Shown here piece after piece: positions 1 through 13,910 of a stretch of DNA of 64,000 nucleotides. Position 1 is the first letter of the stretch; each line of letters opens with the position of its first letter. Location of the stretch: contig NC_063162.1 of assembly GCF_023159225.1 (NCBI RefSeq), forward strand, positions 89,799,880 to 89,863,879, given 5' to 3'. Below the pieces are notes generated by a model, which saw only the letters and a program-made list of their open reading frames with translations, was not told the DNA's origin and ran no database searches. The position numbers and the translations under genes are program-made. This stretch comes from Perognathus longimembris pacificus (taxonomy: Eukaryota > Chordata > Mammalia > Rodentia > Heteromyidae).

Positions 1-1258
1 GACATTCAACAGACAAAGGCCTCATCTCTAAAATATATGCAGAACTAAAAAAATTACCTTCCTCCAAAACAAAACCGCAAAGAACCAATAGCCCCCTCAT
101 CAAGTGGGCTAAAGACTTACAAAGAGAATTCTCTGATGAGGAAATGAGAATGGCCAAGAGTCATATGAAAAAGTGCTCTACATCACTGGCCATAAAAGAA
201 ATGCAAATCAAAACAACATTGAGATTCCATCTCACCCCAGTACGAATGTCATATATCAAGAAAACTAACAATAACAATTGTTGGAGGGGATGTGGCCAAA
301 AGGGAACCCTACTTCATTGTTGGTGGGAATGTAAACTGGTTCAGCCACTCTGGCAAGCAGTATGGAGATTCCTCAGAAGGCTAAATATAGAACTCCCCTA
401 TGACCCAGAAGCCCCACTTTTGGGTATCTATCCAAAAGACCACAAACAATATCACAGTAATGCCACCAGCACAACAATGTTCATTGCAGCACAATTTGTC
501 ATAGCGAGAATCTGGAACCAACCCTGATGCCCCTCAGTAGACAAATGGATCAGGAAAATGTGGTACATATACACAATGGAATTTTATGCTTCTATCAGAA
601 AGAATGACATTGTCCCATTTGTAAGGAAATGGAAGGACTTGGAAAAAATTATACTAAGTGAAGTGAGCCAGACCCAAAGAAACATGGACTCAATGGTCTC
701 CCTTATTGGGAATAATTAGTACAGGTTTAGGCAAGTCATAGCAGAGCATCACAAGGCCCAATAGCTATACCCTTATGAACACATAAGATGATGATAAGTG
801 AAATGAATTCCATGTTATAGAAACAATTGTTATATCACAGTTGTAACTACTTTCAACATCCCATGTGTATCTGTAGCTTCTATTATTGATGATGTTCTTG
901 TATCACCTTTCTGTGGTTGTATCTACACTATCTCTGTAATGTTACCTGAGTATATTGGAAACCGTGTATACTGGTATTGGAAGTAGCAAATTGAAAGGGA
1001 ATACCAAATTTGAGAGACACAGGGTAAAAAAAGACAAACAACTACAAAAGCAATACTTGCAAAACTGTTTGGTTTAAGTGAACTGAACATCTCTGGGGGG
1101 GGGGGTTGGGGTGGTGAAGGGAAAGGGGGAGGAGGGAGGGGGTTATGAGGGACAAGGTAACAAACAGTACAAGAAATGTATCCATTGCCTAATGTATGAA
1201 ACTGTAACCTCTCTGTACATCAGTTTGATAATAAAAATTTGAAAAAAAAAACAAAAAA
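1..1258 (+). mobile_element. LINE-1 3' end (5' part outside window)
   Basis: Matches the C-terminal ORF2 and 3'UTR of the LINE-1 at 36-46 kb. An open stretch at 144-527 encodes the last ORF2 domain with the cysteine cluster [22 protein letters not shown] interrupts it at the NQP position. A G-rich tract (about 1096-1140) and an A-rich tail follow. It is antisense to the gene. Confidence 0.93.
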
Positions 1259-1337
1259 AACTCAAACATATTAAGTGATCAGTAATAAAGAAAAATTATA
1301 CCCATGCTAGCATTTCAACTCCACAAAAATATAAACT

Positions 1338-1570
1338 ATAGCTGGGTGTTTGTTGGTGGTTCATGCCTATAATCTTAGTTGCTCAAGATCTTAAGATCTG
1401 AGGATTATGGTTCAAAGCTAGCCCAAGAAGTAAAGTCCAGTGAGATGCTTATCTCCAACTAATCAGCAAAAAGTTGAAAGTAGGGCTCTGGCTCAAGTCG
1501 TAGACAGCTAGCCATGAGTGAAAAAGCTAAGGGACAGTGCCCAGGTCCTGAGTTCAAGCCCTCTACACAA
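1338..1570 (+). mobile_element. Composite SINE (B1-like head + ID-like tail)
   Basis: Has the 7SL-like head (TGGTTCATGCCTATAATC), the AATCAGCAAAAAG linker and the ID-like tail with GGGACAGTGCCCAGG. Divergent from the other copies. Confidence 0.8.
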
Positions 1571-1954
1571 ATAATATGTATATGCATGTACATATACACA
1601 TATTATAAAATAAACTAGAAAAAATGGTCATTATTTATGGATAGTGATTCTGTATTCTTAGTACAGTCCTTTCTGTATTTCCCAAATATTTCATAATTCA
1701 TGAAAATTACCTGTACTAAAAACATCAGAACGTGGAGTTAATCCTAAATATCCAAATTTACTGATTTCAAGTCCTAATTTTATAATTCACAAGGGCTGAT
1801 TTATCATGAGGAGCATACTCGCTATAAAAGGCTCCCAGAGCAATATCAAGTTTGCCAGAGGAGTTCTCCAACAAAATCCAATTGCTCACCCGTGAAAACG
1901 GAACATTAGGTGGCGTGAGCGCCCCAGTGCTAAGCTGCCACACACCACACTTGC

Positions 1955-2071
1955 CTGAAAAGAGCTTTGAGGTTCTCTGGTAATTCCGTTCGACCAGCAT
2001 ATCCTGGGTTCATGGTAATAAATATTCCAACTGATGGCTTCAGCCTGATTGTTTCTCCAAGGAACACAAAT
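1955..2071 (-). CDS. DNAH11: DNAH11 exon W17 (GC donor), AAA1
   Basis: One base, 38 codons and two bases, from [15 protein letters not shown] to ENLKALF and a split Arg codon. The acceptor is TTATGGTAG. The donor is TTTTCAG followed by GCAAGT, another GC donor. It carries the [17 protein letters not shown] motif with the AAA1 sensor region. No following exon is visible down to position 1. Confidence 0.95.
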
Positions 2072-5000
2072 CTACCATAAAAAGAACGTTGATGGAATTA
2101 AACGTGCTCGCTGAATACGAATACGCACTGGCGAATGCCAGCCACTGAAAAAGGCAAATGATTATTAGCAAGCTACTTACTGATTCAGAGTAATTTTCTT
2201 TAGGATTCATAAGCATACACATTTAAAATATGTTTTCAAGCATGTTTACTAAAAAAGAATACCATCCTGTCCACCAGCATTACAAATGTGGGAAGTATCT
2301 TTTTTAATTGTGCAGAGCTGTAGTATCTAAGACACAAAAATGAGGACTTGAGTATGTAATGAAAGGTGATTGCATTTCTGCCTTTACTGTGGCTACAATT
2401 CCTGAAAAGATTACTACATCAAGAACATCCATGAGAATGGGCATTAAGGAGAAAGGGATGCCCTGTTCTCTTTACATGGTCTGTTTGCTTACCTTCCCAT
2501 CCTCCTTCCCTCTCTCTTTTCCCTCTCTTTCCATCCTCCCTCCCTCCTGAGCAATTCTGAGAGCAATTCTGGTCATTCAAACAGGCAGCTCTGGAGGCAA
2601 CTAAGTGCTCAAGCCTACCTCTGTCACTTCGGGCATGTTAACTCTAATTCCCTCATTGAATAAACAAGGACAATATTACCTGCCTTATTGGATTGTAGGA
2701 GGATTTAAGAAAGATTATAAATCTAAATGTCTGAGAGCACAAGGCCTAGGATCTGGTCAGTCCTCAACAGATGCCAGCTCTGACGATTGCTATCATTTTC
2801 ATTTGAAAGCAGGGAGAAGCAAAGATATTCAGAAAAATTCCCCCAGGGCCTAATTAGGGTATTGATGGTGCTGGCTATAGAATGAGAAGGGAATGTAGGA
2901 GCCAAATTGCGTGAAAAGCAGAAGGAAATTTTCAGGTGAGGTAAATGGGACAAAACATAAGGCTGGTCTGGACAACAAGATCTCTGGCTGAGAAACAAAG
3001 GGCTGGAGTAGTTGAGGAGTCAGGCCGTATCTCAGAACACAGCGGGCAAAGAAAGGAAGGTTTCAGATTCTGAACATCTTACATATTAGGTAACTGAGAG
3101 CAGGTGGATATGGTCTAGTCAAGGGGAAAGTGTCAGGTGAGGAAAGGTAGACAGGCCTGGTAAGGCTGCTCACACAGAATAGGAGGCTCCTGCCTAGAGG
3201 CATCTGATCACTCTCTCATCTCTCATCATACATAGGGGGCACAGCCACCAGTCAAAGGCATGGTGCTCCTGTGAGCAGAGTGAGCAAGCTGCTAGAAGGC
3301 ACTGTGGTTGAGGGCTGATACCATCTCTTAAATGCTTGAATCTAAAGGGAATTGAGTCAATGCATGAAATCATGAAGGAACTGCCTGAGGAACTAGCCTG
3401 AGGATGAAGAGTGATGACTCAGACATCAGAGAAGATCAACAAGAACTATGCCTGGGAATTTTAAAAATGCATTGCATGGATTAGTTATAGAAACCTCCAA
3501 AATGAAGGATGGCCTCAAATAGCATCTGGGTTTCATCAAGTAATACAGTTTTAATTCAAAGATAAATCAAATATGGCTGGAGAGTCAAAGAGAAAAGAAC
3601 AAAACTTCCCTAACATGACATTTGAGACAACGGCTATGTAGATGTGGGAAAACGTTTTCTCAGAACCAAGAGTAAAGAGACTGAATAGTTTTCTAGACAA
3701 TGTAAATATCCAGATGATACCCCAAAGACTGGAAGCTTCTAGAACAGGTTCAGAGTTCCAGGAAAGAAGACAATCCTTTGCCAGTGAGGAGATAGATGGA
3801 AAATGTTTCTGTGCACAAGATAGCTAGCTACTTGAGAAAAATGCTCTAAAAATGAGAGGAATACATAGGCAAGATAAATAAGGATGCTTCTGCCCATCAG
3901 AAAATGTTACAAAGAAGGCTGAGAATGTGGCTTGGGGGTAGAGTGCTTGCCTAGCATGCATGAAATGAAGCCCTGGGTTCAATTCCTCAGTAGCACATAA
4001 ACAGAAAAGGCAGGAAGTGGAATTGTGGCTCAAGAGTTGTGCTAGCCTTGAGCAAAAGCAGCTCAGGGACAGTGCCCAGGCCCTGAGTTCAAGCCCCAGG
4101 ACTGGTAAAAAAAAAGTTACAAACAGAACTAGAATTGTGCTATGCATTATATTTGTCAGACTGAGTCATCCAACCCTCAGTGCTGTTTGTTTTGCCTTGT
4201 GGAGTGTGACATCACGTTATGAAGTGGTTAAGAGTTCAGATACATTTGGAAAGGTTTTACCTCGAGGTACTGAGAGATATGAAGGTACTGTCTAGGAACC
4301 AGTGGCTCATGCCTGTAATCCTAGCTACTCGGGAGACTGAGATCTGAAGATGAAGGTTTGAAGCTGTCTTGAGCAGACAAGTCCAAGAGATTCATCTTTA
4401 ATTAACAGCCAAAACCCAGAAGTGGAGCTGTGGTTCAAGTAGTACAGAGCCAGCTTTGAGCAAAAAAAGAAAGAAAGAAAAAGCTACACAAGAGCTGGAA
4501 GCCTGAAGTTCAAGCTCTAGTATTGGTACAATAAATAAGTAGATAAATAGAATATGGAGGTATGACTTCTTGTGATAGGACAACCAAGAAAGCAGGTCTT
4601 AGTAGAAAGGCTAGAATTTGGGTTTTGGACATATAAGGCATGAAGGTTTAAAGACCTTAAGGAGAATCACCAGGTATCCCAACAGGCAGCTGTTTCCAGA
4701 AGTCTAGAAATGGGGACAGCTATTGGGGCCTCACCTTCTGAAGCTCAGGGCACTGGATGACATCGCAAAGGAGGAAAACGGAAACAAAGAAGTTCAAAAA
4801 CCTGGCATCTAATACTAATAGCTCAGAAAATAAAAATAGTAAAGTAGTAAAAATAAATAAATAATTTAAATACAGTAGCCAGCATAGCTCTATGCCTACT
4901 GCAGTATGCCCTGCCACCAACTGGTAGAAGACCAAGAAGATGAGGCCTAGAATTGATCTCTGGACTTAGAAATCCTTTGAATGATTCATGTCACATAAAA

Positions 5001-8000
5001 TGCACTCAATACTTACTTTTTAAAAACCACTAATGAAAATAGATAGATATCTGAATCCTTCAGTATTTACTATTCTCTTATTTCAGCTGGCTCATGAGAG
5101 ACAGGGAGGGAGCAATAGGCTGTGAAGGTGAGATGGTCTGCATTACTCCATGGCAATTGGCTCAAAATAGAAAAACCACATGGCACTCACTCCTCTTTCC
5201 TGTTTCTGATGGCGTCGTGAATCATTTTCACTTGGACGGCAACCACAGACAGAACCTCCACGGCAATGCGATTGAATTCATCGAAGCAGCCCCATGCTCC
5301 AGTCTGCACCAACCCCTTGTAGATATTTCCTATAGACTATAGGATAGAGTGAAACACTCAGAGCCCAGCAAAAGCAAGTTTGCAGTTTACAGGTGGAGTA
5401 CCTCCTGGTCAGAAAATCTAAAATCCAAAATGCCTCAGAATCCTAAATGTTTTAAGCATCATGATGCCACACGTGGAAAATTCCTTACCATGAAACTTTG
5501 TCTCATGCTCAAAATGGCTAGTGCTATTGTGTACATTTCACTTTCTCTAAGTGCAAAAAGTATGTAAGAACTATAGAGGAGGTCTGTGTTACACTTGGGT
5601 CACATCCCCAACGTATCTCATTACATGTATGAAAAGCATTTCAAAATCCAAACTAACCTGAAATCAGAAACACTTCTTACCCTATGTATTATAGAATGAA
5701 GCCTTGTAGTTTGGTTTGCCTCAAACAGAAAAAAACATTACCAGAATATATCACTTTATGCATCATTTAATAACTGACCTTGTAGTCCATTTGCTCAGAA
5801 CAGTTGAACACGTAAACCATCATACCAAGGGCTCGTCCAAGATCTTTGGTGGTTTCTGTCTTCCCAGTACCAGCGGGGCCTGCAGGAGCTCCACTCATAG
5901 TCAGATGCAGTGATTGAGTTAAAGTTATATAACACCTTTACACATAGAAAACACAAATATTACAGTCTAGTATGTGATTTCTATGCAATATTAGAGGCAA
6001 TTATTTGCTTTAAAACAAGCTTAAAAAGCCAAGGCCTAAAAAGGACAAACCAATGCAACAACAATACTTATAAAACTATATAGTATAAACCAACTGTACA
6101 ACTCATGGTAGGGGAGGGAAATGGGGGCTAGGGAGAAAGAGGAGAGAGGAGGTAACAAGTTGGATAATAAATATACTCATTGCCTTACATATAAAACTGT
6201 AACCCCTCTGTACATCAGTTTGACAATAAAGAAATGAAAATAAAGTCACATTTAAGGAACAACAACAAAAAATCCAAGGCCTAGAATACAATAACAACAC
6301 AAAAGATTAATACATTTCTATTGTATTCATGGCAATAGTGAGTTGGGAGATTTCATATCAAATGTACTTTTTAGTTCACTATTTGAAACTGCTAGGGAAA
6401 CAGCACTATTGGCTCTTATGTGGAATCCTAGCTATTCAGGAGCCTGAGATCTGGAGGATTGCAGTTTGAGGGCAGACTGGGCAGAAAAGTCTGCAAGACT
6501 TCATTTTCAATTAGCTAGCAAAAATCCAGGCTGGAGACACAGCTCAGATGGTAGAGTACATCCATGGGCAAGAAAGTTAAGTGAAAAGCTCAAGGGTCTG
6601 AGTTCAAACCTTTATACCAAACAAGAAAATACTGGAGGAGGAAGGGAGGGAAGAAGGCATTAAGGAAAAAAGAGGGAGAGAAGGTAGGATAAGACAGAAA
6701 AGAAGGAAACAATATTGGCCTCATTTCACAACAGCTACAATGCAAGCCAAGTGCTGATGGCTCATGTTCCAATCCTGGCTACTCAAGAGGTTGAGATCTG
6801 AGGATCAGCAGTTCAAAGCTAGCCTGGGCAGGAAAGTCCATGAGACTCTAACTCCAATTAACCACCAGAAAATTGGAAGTAGTGTTGTGGCTCAAAGTGG
6901 TAGAACGCTAGCCTTGAGCAAAAGAGCTCAGGGATAGTGCCTAGGCCCTGAGTTCAAGCCCCATGACAATTAAATAAATAATAAACAAGCAATTGTACTT
7001 TTGATATTTTTAGGTAAAGATACTATAAATATGCCAGACAGCACCTCAAACTATTGTTATAAAAGAGAGAAGAAAAATCTTGGGTGATGAGTGAAGTATA
7101 GAATGCATTAAATTCTTATTTAGTGAATATGTTAAAAGATGAGACCTGAAAACTTCTATAAATATATATCTATTTCAAGAAGATAATGCGATGTATAAAC
7201 ACAAATGCACAATGACATGATTAAGACTTATTTTACAAATTAATCTCGATGGTGTTGTAACATTTAGATTCCTTGTTTTGGTTGTTATGAGGGTCTGACT
7301 GCAGGGTACCAAACTCATTTTTTGCAGAAAAGACTCAGAAGTTCTAGGATTGAGGAAAAGCAAGAAAAGACAGAATTTAATAAATGGCAAGGACCTCAGC
7401 TGGCAGCTTTTATTTGGGGTTAATCAATTGTTTCTGATTAGCACAGATGGGTCTAATGGGCAGACCTGTGGATGGCAGTCAGATGACCAAGAACAAATAC
7501 TTCCCCAGTCATCACATGTTAATCTTATCTTTTGATATCCACATGTCAGTCTCCTCTAGAAAATGAGGTTTACTCTAAGATGTAAGAAAAAAGCCAGTGG
7601 TAAATGGCTTGAAGAATTTAAAGTACTATGCAAATAGACTTTGGATTGTATTTGCTCATGAAAATGGAAATGTTCCCATGTTTTCTATCAACCGTATGTT
7701 TAACTGCATCTCGCATTGAAATGGAAAGACTCCAAGTCTGGGTACCAGAGGACTTTTCATAGAAGGGACTATCACCTCATCGTCTGTTCTGGTGGATCCA
7801 AATTCAGCATAAATATATGACCATCCACATCTCCATTTCCCATGGCCATCTCAGCAGGTATGACCAATGACCAAACTCCATCTATGTGCTCCTAGGATGC
7901 CTCTTAGAGACACTGGACCTGGGCTCCTTTTACCACTGGCTAAAATAAATATGGGAGCCAGGCTTAGTTACAGCTTTTTCTGTTTAAGTGGTGCTGAGGA

Positions 8001-11000
8001 ATTGAACCCAGTGCTTCATGCATGCTAGGCAAGCACTCTGCCACTAAGCCACATTCCCAGTCCTGAAGTCAACTCTTTAAGGTACATTCCTTAGTATTTA
8101 ACTTTAGTTCTTTCTGAATGCTTCATGTACTGCCATAGTTTTAATATTACTCTATTATTTTTGTCAGTGTATGTTATCACCTAAAATAATCTTATTTATT
8201 GCTCCTCTTCATTCCTACCCACTCACATACCACATTCAACTGCAAAACATACTACACTCTACTAGAAAAGAACACTTGCAAAACCAAGGATCCTGCTGGC
8301 TCAATGATGGAACAATAACCAGCTTGGAACTTCAGACTTTTTTTTTTTTTGCCAGTCTAGGGGCTTGGACTCAGGGCCTGAACACTGTCCCTGGCTTCTT
8401 TTTTGCTCAAGGCTAACACTCTACCACTTGAGCAACAGTGTTCCTTCTGGCTTTTTCTGCTTATGTTGTGCTGAGGAATTGAACACGGGACTTCATGCAT
8501 GCAAGGCAAACACTCTACAGCCAAGCCATATTCCCAGTCCCCCCGCCCCACCGCCCTTCTTTTTTGTCATGGTGTTTGAACTCAGAACCTGGGTGCTGCT
8601 GTCTCTAAGATTCTTGGCTGAAGGCTAGCACTCTTACCACTTTGAGCTACAGTGCCATTTCTGGTTTTCTGGAGGTTAACTGGAAGTAAGAGTGTCACAG
8701 ACTTTCCAGCCTGGGCTAGCTTCAAACTATGATCTCCTTAGTAGCTAGGATTATAAGGGTGAGCCACTAGTGCCGCCATCAGTCTTAATTTTTTTTTTTT
8801 TTTTTGTCTTTTCTGCTTTGGTACTGGGGATCAAACCCAGGAGGTTGCACTTGCTAGGCAAGTGCTTTCCCGCGGAGCTACATCCCAGCCCCCAGTCTTA
8901 ATTCTTGAATCACTCAGTGAACTTTGTGATATCTTTCTTCTCTTCCTTTTACTGCATTGCAGTTCTTCAAAAACGCATTGAAATACAGGGATTTCCTAGT
9001 TATTCTTACGCTTCCAGTAAGCGGATATAAGAGAAGATGGTGACATCCTGGCGGTGGGCAAAATGAACTTGGGGACCAAAAGTGCAGCCTTGAGCCATAT
9101 TAATCCACTCATGATATTCTCCTTTGTATACTGTATAGCTTCTGTAATTGTTTGGGTTTTTTTTCAAATTTTTATTATCAAACTGATGTACAAAGAGGTT
9201 ACAGTTTCATACGTTAGGCATTGGATACATTTCTTGTACAGTTTGTTACTGTAATTGTTTGTTTTAACTTGTCTCTAAAATCAAAATTCACATAATTTAT
9301 ACACCATTTTCACTTTAGCACAATGTTCATCATTTCAGTTCATTCTCTTTCTTTCCATTCATTCTCACACCTTCCCACCTGTGCTAAGGGACTGTTTGGC
9401 TTGATTTTCCCTTCTGATTCACAACCTAGATTTGTTACCTGTCTGTTAGAGGAGTGATCACCAGTCGGGGACTGTTTCCTAAGTATTCGTAGAAGTACTG
9501 GAACCGGGCATCACAAATATTAACAACACAGTGTTTCTGGGAGTCCTCCCACTGGTGACGAAGTTGGGACAGCCAAGCAAAAGCTTGGGGACTGCAAACC
9601 TGAAACCATCCCACAATCATTATATCAGACCCTGATAGTTTTGAGGCTAACTAATAAATTAAACTAATTAATTAACCAGCTTTTCTGACTCACACCTTAC
9701 TTCTAAAATCTCATAGAGAAGAATTTCTTATACGCTACTCTTCAGTTGTAATTGCATATAGATAGTTGACTACTTAGAAATGTATGTGCAACAGCAGTCT
9801 TCATTTTAAACTGACTCTTATGTAAAACAATATTAATTTATTCAATGCTTTTTCTTGCTTTATGAGTCACCGCAGTATATTAAATAACTGTCTCTTTATA
9901 TCATTGAAATCCAATGGAAAATTACATGTTCTATATTAAAATGACACATAATCCATAATTTCTGCATGTTGGGTATACACTGCATTTTTCAACCATGTTC
10001 ATCCTATAACCAGTCTGCTTTTAGTATAGACACTTTCAACTTCATTTTTCATCCTAATAGAAATAATTTTTGATTACCATTCATTCTTTAGTCTATCCTA
10101 TCACTTCCTCTCTCACTCTGAAAACAACATTCCTTCTGAACATATGAGCCTACAGTTTCTTGGAAGTCACTTAAAGTTACCAAAATGCTTGCCCACTAAC
10201 TGATGATCAAAAATATAATGTTGAATCCAATACATGTATTTTTAGATGATTGAGAATTTGACAAAATATCTCCTCTATTAAAAAATAAAGACCTTTTAAT
10301 CATAATTTATCTTATGAAAAACAAATCACCTACATAAGAAGTTATGAAGTCATAGTCAGAAAGCTGCTACAAACAGTTTAATATTGAAATGAGAACACAT
10401 GGTAAATTGGGCAAAGTGATGTCAATGTCTGTGGTTTCTGAATTAAACTTACTTGGATTTAAAGAACTGGGAAAACAAGTAGAGAAACAAAAAATTTCAC
10501 AACACATGTATTGAAATTGGGAAAGTTTTATCCTTCCACCCCTCAAAAAGGGACAAATTATTTAGAAATTATTAGAAAACAGGAAAACCTGGATGACCTA
10601 AACCACCTGGAATGATGACCAATCCTGATTTCTTCAGGGGAAACAGATCAACCCCATAGAGAGATGGTTATATTACATACCATTATTATTGCTATGAGCT
10701 GTGTAAAACAGAGATGAAAGGAACAGGCAAATGCCTCATAATGGTTCTGCATCAAACCCCAAAGACAGAGACAAACAATGATTTCTCATGGTTCTTCCCC
10801 TGGACTAATGTCTGAATGATCTGAGTCTCCTAACGTGGCAAAAGTTAGGTTAGCGATCCAAAATCAAATGTATCCCAAATGACAATATCTCAAGTCTAAT
10901 TAAACAATAACAACAATGACTTTCTTGGAACTACTCTGACAATAAACAGCTCTTTCAAGATACAACAATAAATAAAAATTTCTGCAGAAAACTTGCCTTC

Positions 11001-13848
11001 TGAAAACAAAAACAAAAAAACAAAAAAAAACTTGCCTTCTGAGCAATAAGTTTTGCTACAACATCTCTGGCATGGACATCTATGGTGCAGATCGTCATAA
11101 CCTTCTGCCTGTCTCCAGGTGGAAGTTCTCCAAGCAAAAGTGTTATCAGTGTGTTCAACTGAGAAATCTAGAAGGAATTTGTTTTTATAAGGAAGAGAAG
11201 GGTTATAACTATGGAAACTGGTAGCAGCCTAATAATCACCACATCTGTAGAGTGGTTTAGTTTACAAACAATTTCAAATTTGTGGTTGTTGTTGATCCTT
11301 AAACCACCCTGCGAAGAGACAAGTATTACTTCCCCCTCATTTCATTGGAAGGAGTCAGGCCAAGAGGAAAGATGGGAAACTGAGAAATGACAAAATTAGG
11401 GGATGCAGCAGGTTTCCTGGAGGCACAGAACTGACTCCCATCCTAATGACAATGTAGTTCATGATGTCACTGAAATGGAAATGACTACAAAATCCAAAAG
11501 GGAAGATCAGGTTGATGTGCCAAAAGCAACAGTGTAACTTTATATAACAAGTCATTTTCTTCTTCAGAAAGATTCATTGTACAATTCATGTGTAGTGCTT
11601 TTTGCTGTTTTTGGATACAAGATAGTATGATTACTGAGAAAATATTTATAGCTAAAGACAATATTGAGATCATTTTTCTTATTTACATTCCTATTGTTTT
11701 AAATCCATTGATTTCTCAAATATTATTTGAAGTGCTGGTCTTTCCTATTAGAATGGGAAGAATGAACACAGAATAATATAAATGACAATCCATTTTTCTG
11801 AGTTGAATAAAATAGAAAATATTGCATTATAGACAGTAAGAGTACGTATTCTTTTGTAAAGCCATTTCTTGTTTGACTATATACATATATAAGGGAACTT
11901 GACCTGAAATGAAGTATTTCATATGGTAAATCATAGTCAGAAAGGTCTGAAAGATAATCTCTTAGGCAATTGTTCTGTTAGCAAGATTATTTATACAGAA
12001 AGCTTCCTGCAATCCAGGTACTAGTAGCACATGCCTATAATCTTAGCTACTCAGGAAGCTCAGATCTGAAGATCAAGGTTCAAAGGCAGTCCCAACCCAG
12101 GAAGAAAAATCCATGAGGCTCTTTATCTCGAATTAACCAGCAAAAAGCCCAAGTAGCAAAATTCCAGTCCTCAGTGGAAAAGCCAAGCAAGAATTCCCAG
12201 GCCCTGAGTTCAAGCCCAGTAGCAGCACCTCCACACTTGCACACAAGGATACACGTTCCTGTCTTACTCAAAGCTTATCTACAAAAGAAAGAATAAAAAT
12301 GACCTCAATTTAGGCACCATGCTGCTCACTTTCACTTCTCTGTGATCTTTGTATGGCTATTTTCTTCTTATCATCAAATCTTATCAAATCTTACTTCAAA
12401 TTTACCTCCTCAAGTTGCCCTTGCCAGCCACCACTTACTAAGACCTCCTACTCAACTGGTTCATTTTTAATGATCCAAATTATTTTTCTTAGGGTAATTA
12501 CCAGTTTCCTGTCTTTCACTATGTATGTATTTCCTTGTCAACTGCTTGTCTCTCCTACTTTAGGTCCTAAAAGATCAAAACCTGCATCTGCCTCATTCTG
12601 TACTGTAATTCTCCTCTTAGAACAGTAGCTGGCAGAAAGATGTACCCAAGTAAATACCGTATGAAAGAATGAAGAAATGAGGGAGTGAAGGAAGCCATTG
12701 CACACATCAGTACATTCTATTCTTCCATCTATTCATTCATACAATATGACCCAAAATGTTTAGCATTTCCAGAGCTTATAGGCCATTGAAGAATGCAGAT
12801 AATTATCAGTGGCTAGGCCAAGAACAAAGCATTCTGGTAGCACATATCAATAGAGCCTTACCTAATCTGGGACTTGTTTGGAAGGAAAGGGTACTTATGC
12901 TAAAACATAAGGAATAGCAGGATTCAGGATGTACAGGATTTAGGGTATGACCACTGAGTGTTTGAGCCACAGGAAGCAGCCTGTGGGAAGGCTTGAAGCT
13001 GAACATTTACCCTGGGAGGAACCACTAGCCCCAGAATATACTGTGTGTGTATTTTAATGGTTATAACTGTGAGTATAATTATTATTCCAACTGCATATAT
13101 GAGAACACAAGGTTATTTGCCCAAGATCTCACATCCAGGGTTGAGTACATAGGTCTAAGGTTTTACTATATTTCACAAATATGAATTCTTTTCATGTGGA
13201 TCATGTTACCACTGAACCTTGTCGGGCATGGGCGGGAAGTGCATGGGACACTAGTGATGGTGGTGAGTGAGGAGAAGTAACTCAGACCCCTCTTCTGGGA
13301 ATTCTCTTTTGTAGGTAAATAAGAGAGACACTTTGGATGGAGGTGGGAGTCCTGGGGCTTGAGCTCTGTGCCTGGGCATTGTCCTGGAGCTTTTCAGCAC
13401 AAGGTTAGCGCTCTACCATTTGAGCCACAGTACCACTTCTGGCTTTCTTGGTAGTTTAGAGGAGAAAAGAGTATCATGGACTTTGCTGCCCAGGCTGGCT
13501 TGGAACTGTGATCCTCAGATCTCAGCCTCCTGAGTAGCTAGGATTACAGGCGTGAGCAGCCAATACCCAGCTTAGAGAGGCTTTTTAAGGAAGGCACAAA
13601 TGTCTGACTATCCCTTCAATTGACATGATCTTCATGTCTATGGGACTAGTGTTCCCAAAGAGGCCTGGTCGGCCTACTGAAATGACAGTGGTCTCACTTT
13701 CTGGTGTCAGGCACAAAAGTTAAGAGTCAGAGAGAACTCGTAGTTCTGCTGATATTGTGATGGCTGAGCCATGATTTTGCTCTGGCCCCTCTCCTATGTC
13801 AAGATGGATAGAAGAAGCCACATAAAGAACTGTATCCCTAAACAGTGC

Positions 13849-13910
<62 letters not shown>

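Larger units (their letters stand above)
1..1954 (-). other. DNAH11: Intron downstream of W17 (partial)
   Basis: Intronic sequence after the GC donor at 1954. It holds an antisense LINE-1 3' end (1-1258), a composite SINE (about 1338-1570), and about 380 bp in which I recognise nothing. Confidence 0.85.
2072..5190 (-). other. DNAH11: Intron W16-W17
   Basis: A 3.1 kb intron. It contains an MIR remnant (about 2570-2735), a dimeric ID-type SINE (3917-4112) and a composite SINE (4292-4530). The rest, including 2740-3900, shows no recognisable gene or repeat. Confidence 0.85.
5936..9438 (-). other. DNAH11: Intron W14-W15
   Basis: A 3.5 kb intron. It holds a LINE-1 tail (6042-6273), composite SINEs (6400-6625, 6742-6970, 8555-8785), ID-type SINEs (7970-8064, 8337-8541, 8790-8892) and a minus-strand LINE-1 tail (9155-9248). 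Positions 7000-7960 show nothing recognisable. Confidence 0.85.

Noticed and set aside
11700..11776. An open frame ending [12 protein letters not shown] resembled the start of LINE-1 ORF1.
   Set aside because: The similarity is only about 12 residues; the flanking bases do not align with the LINE-1 leader or ORF1.
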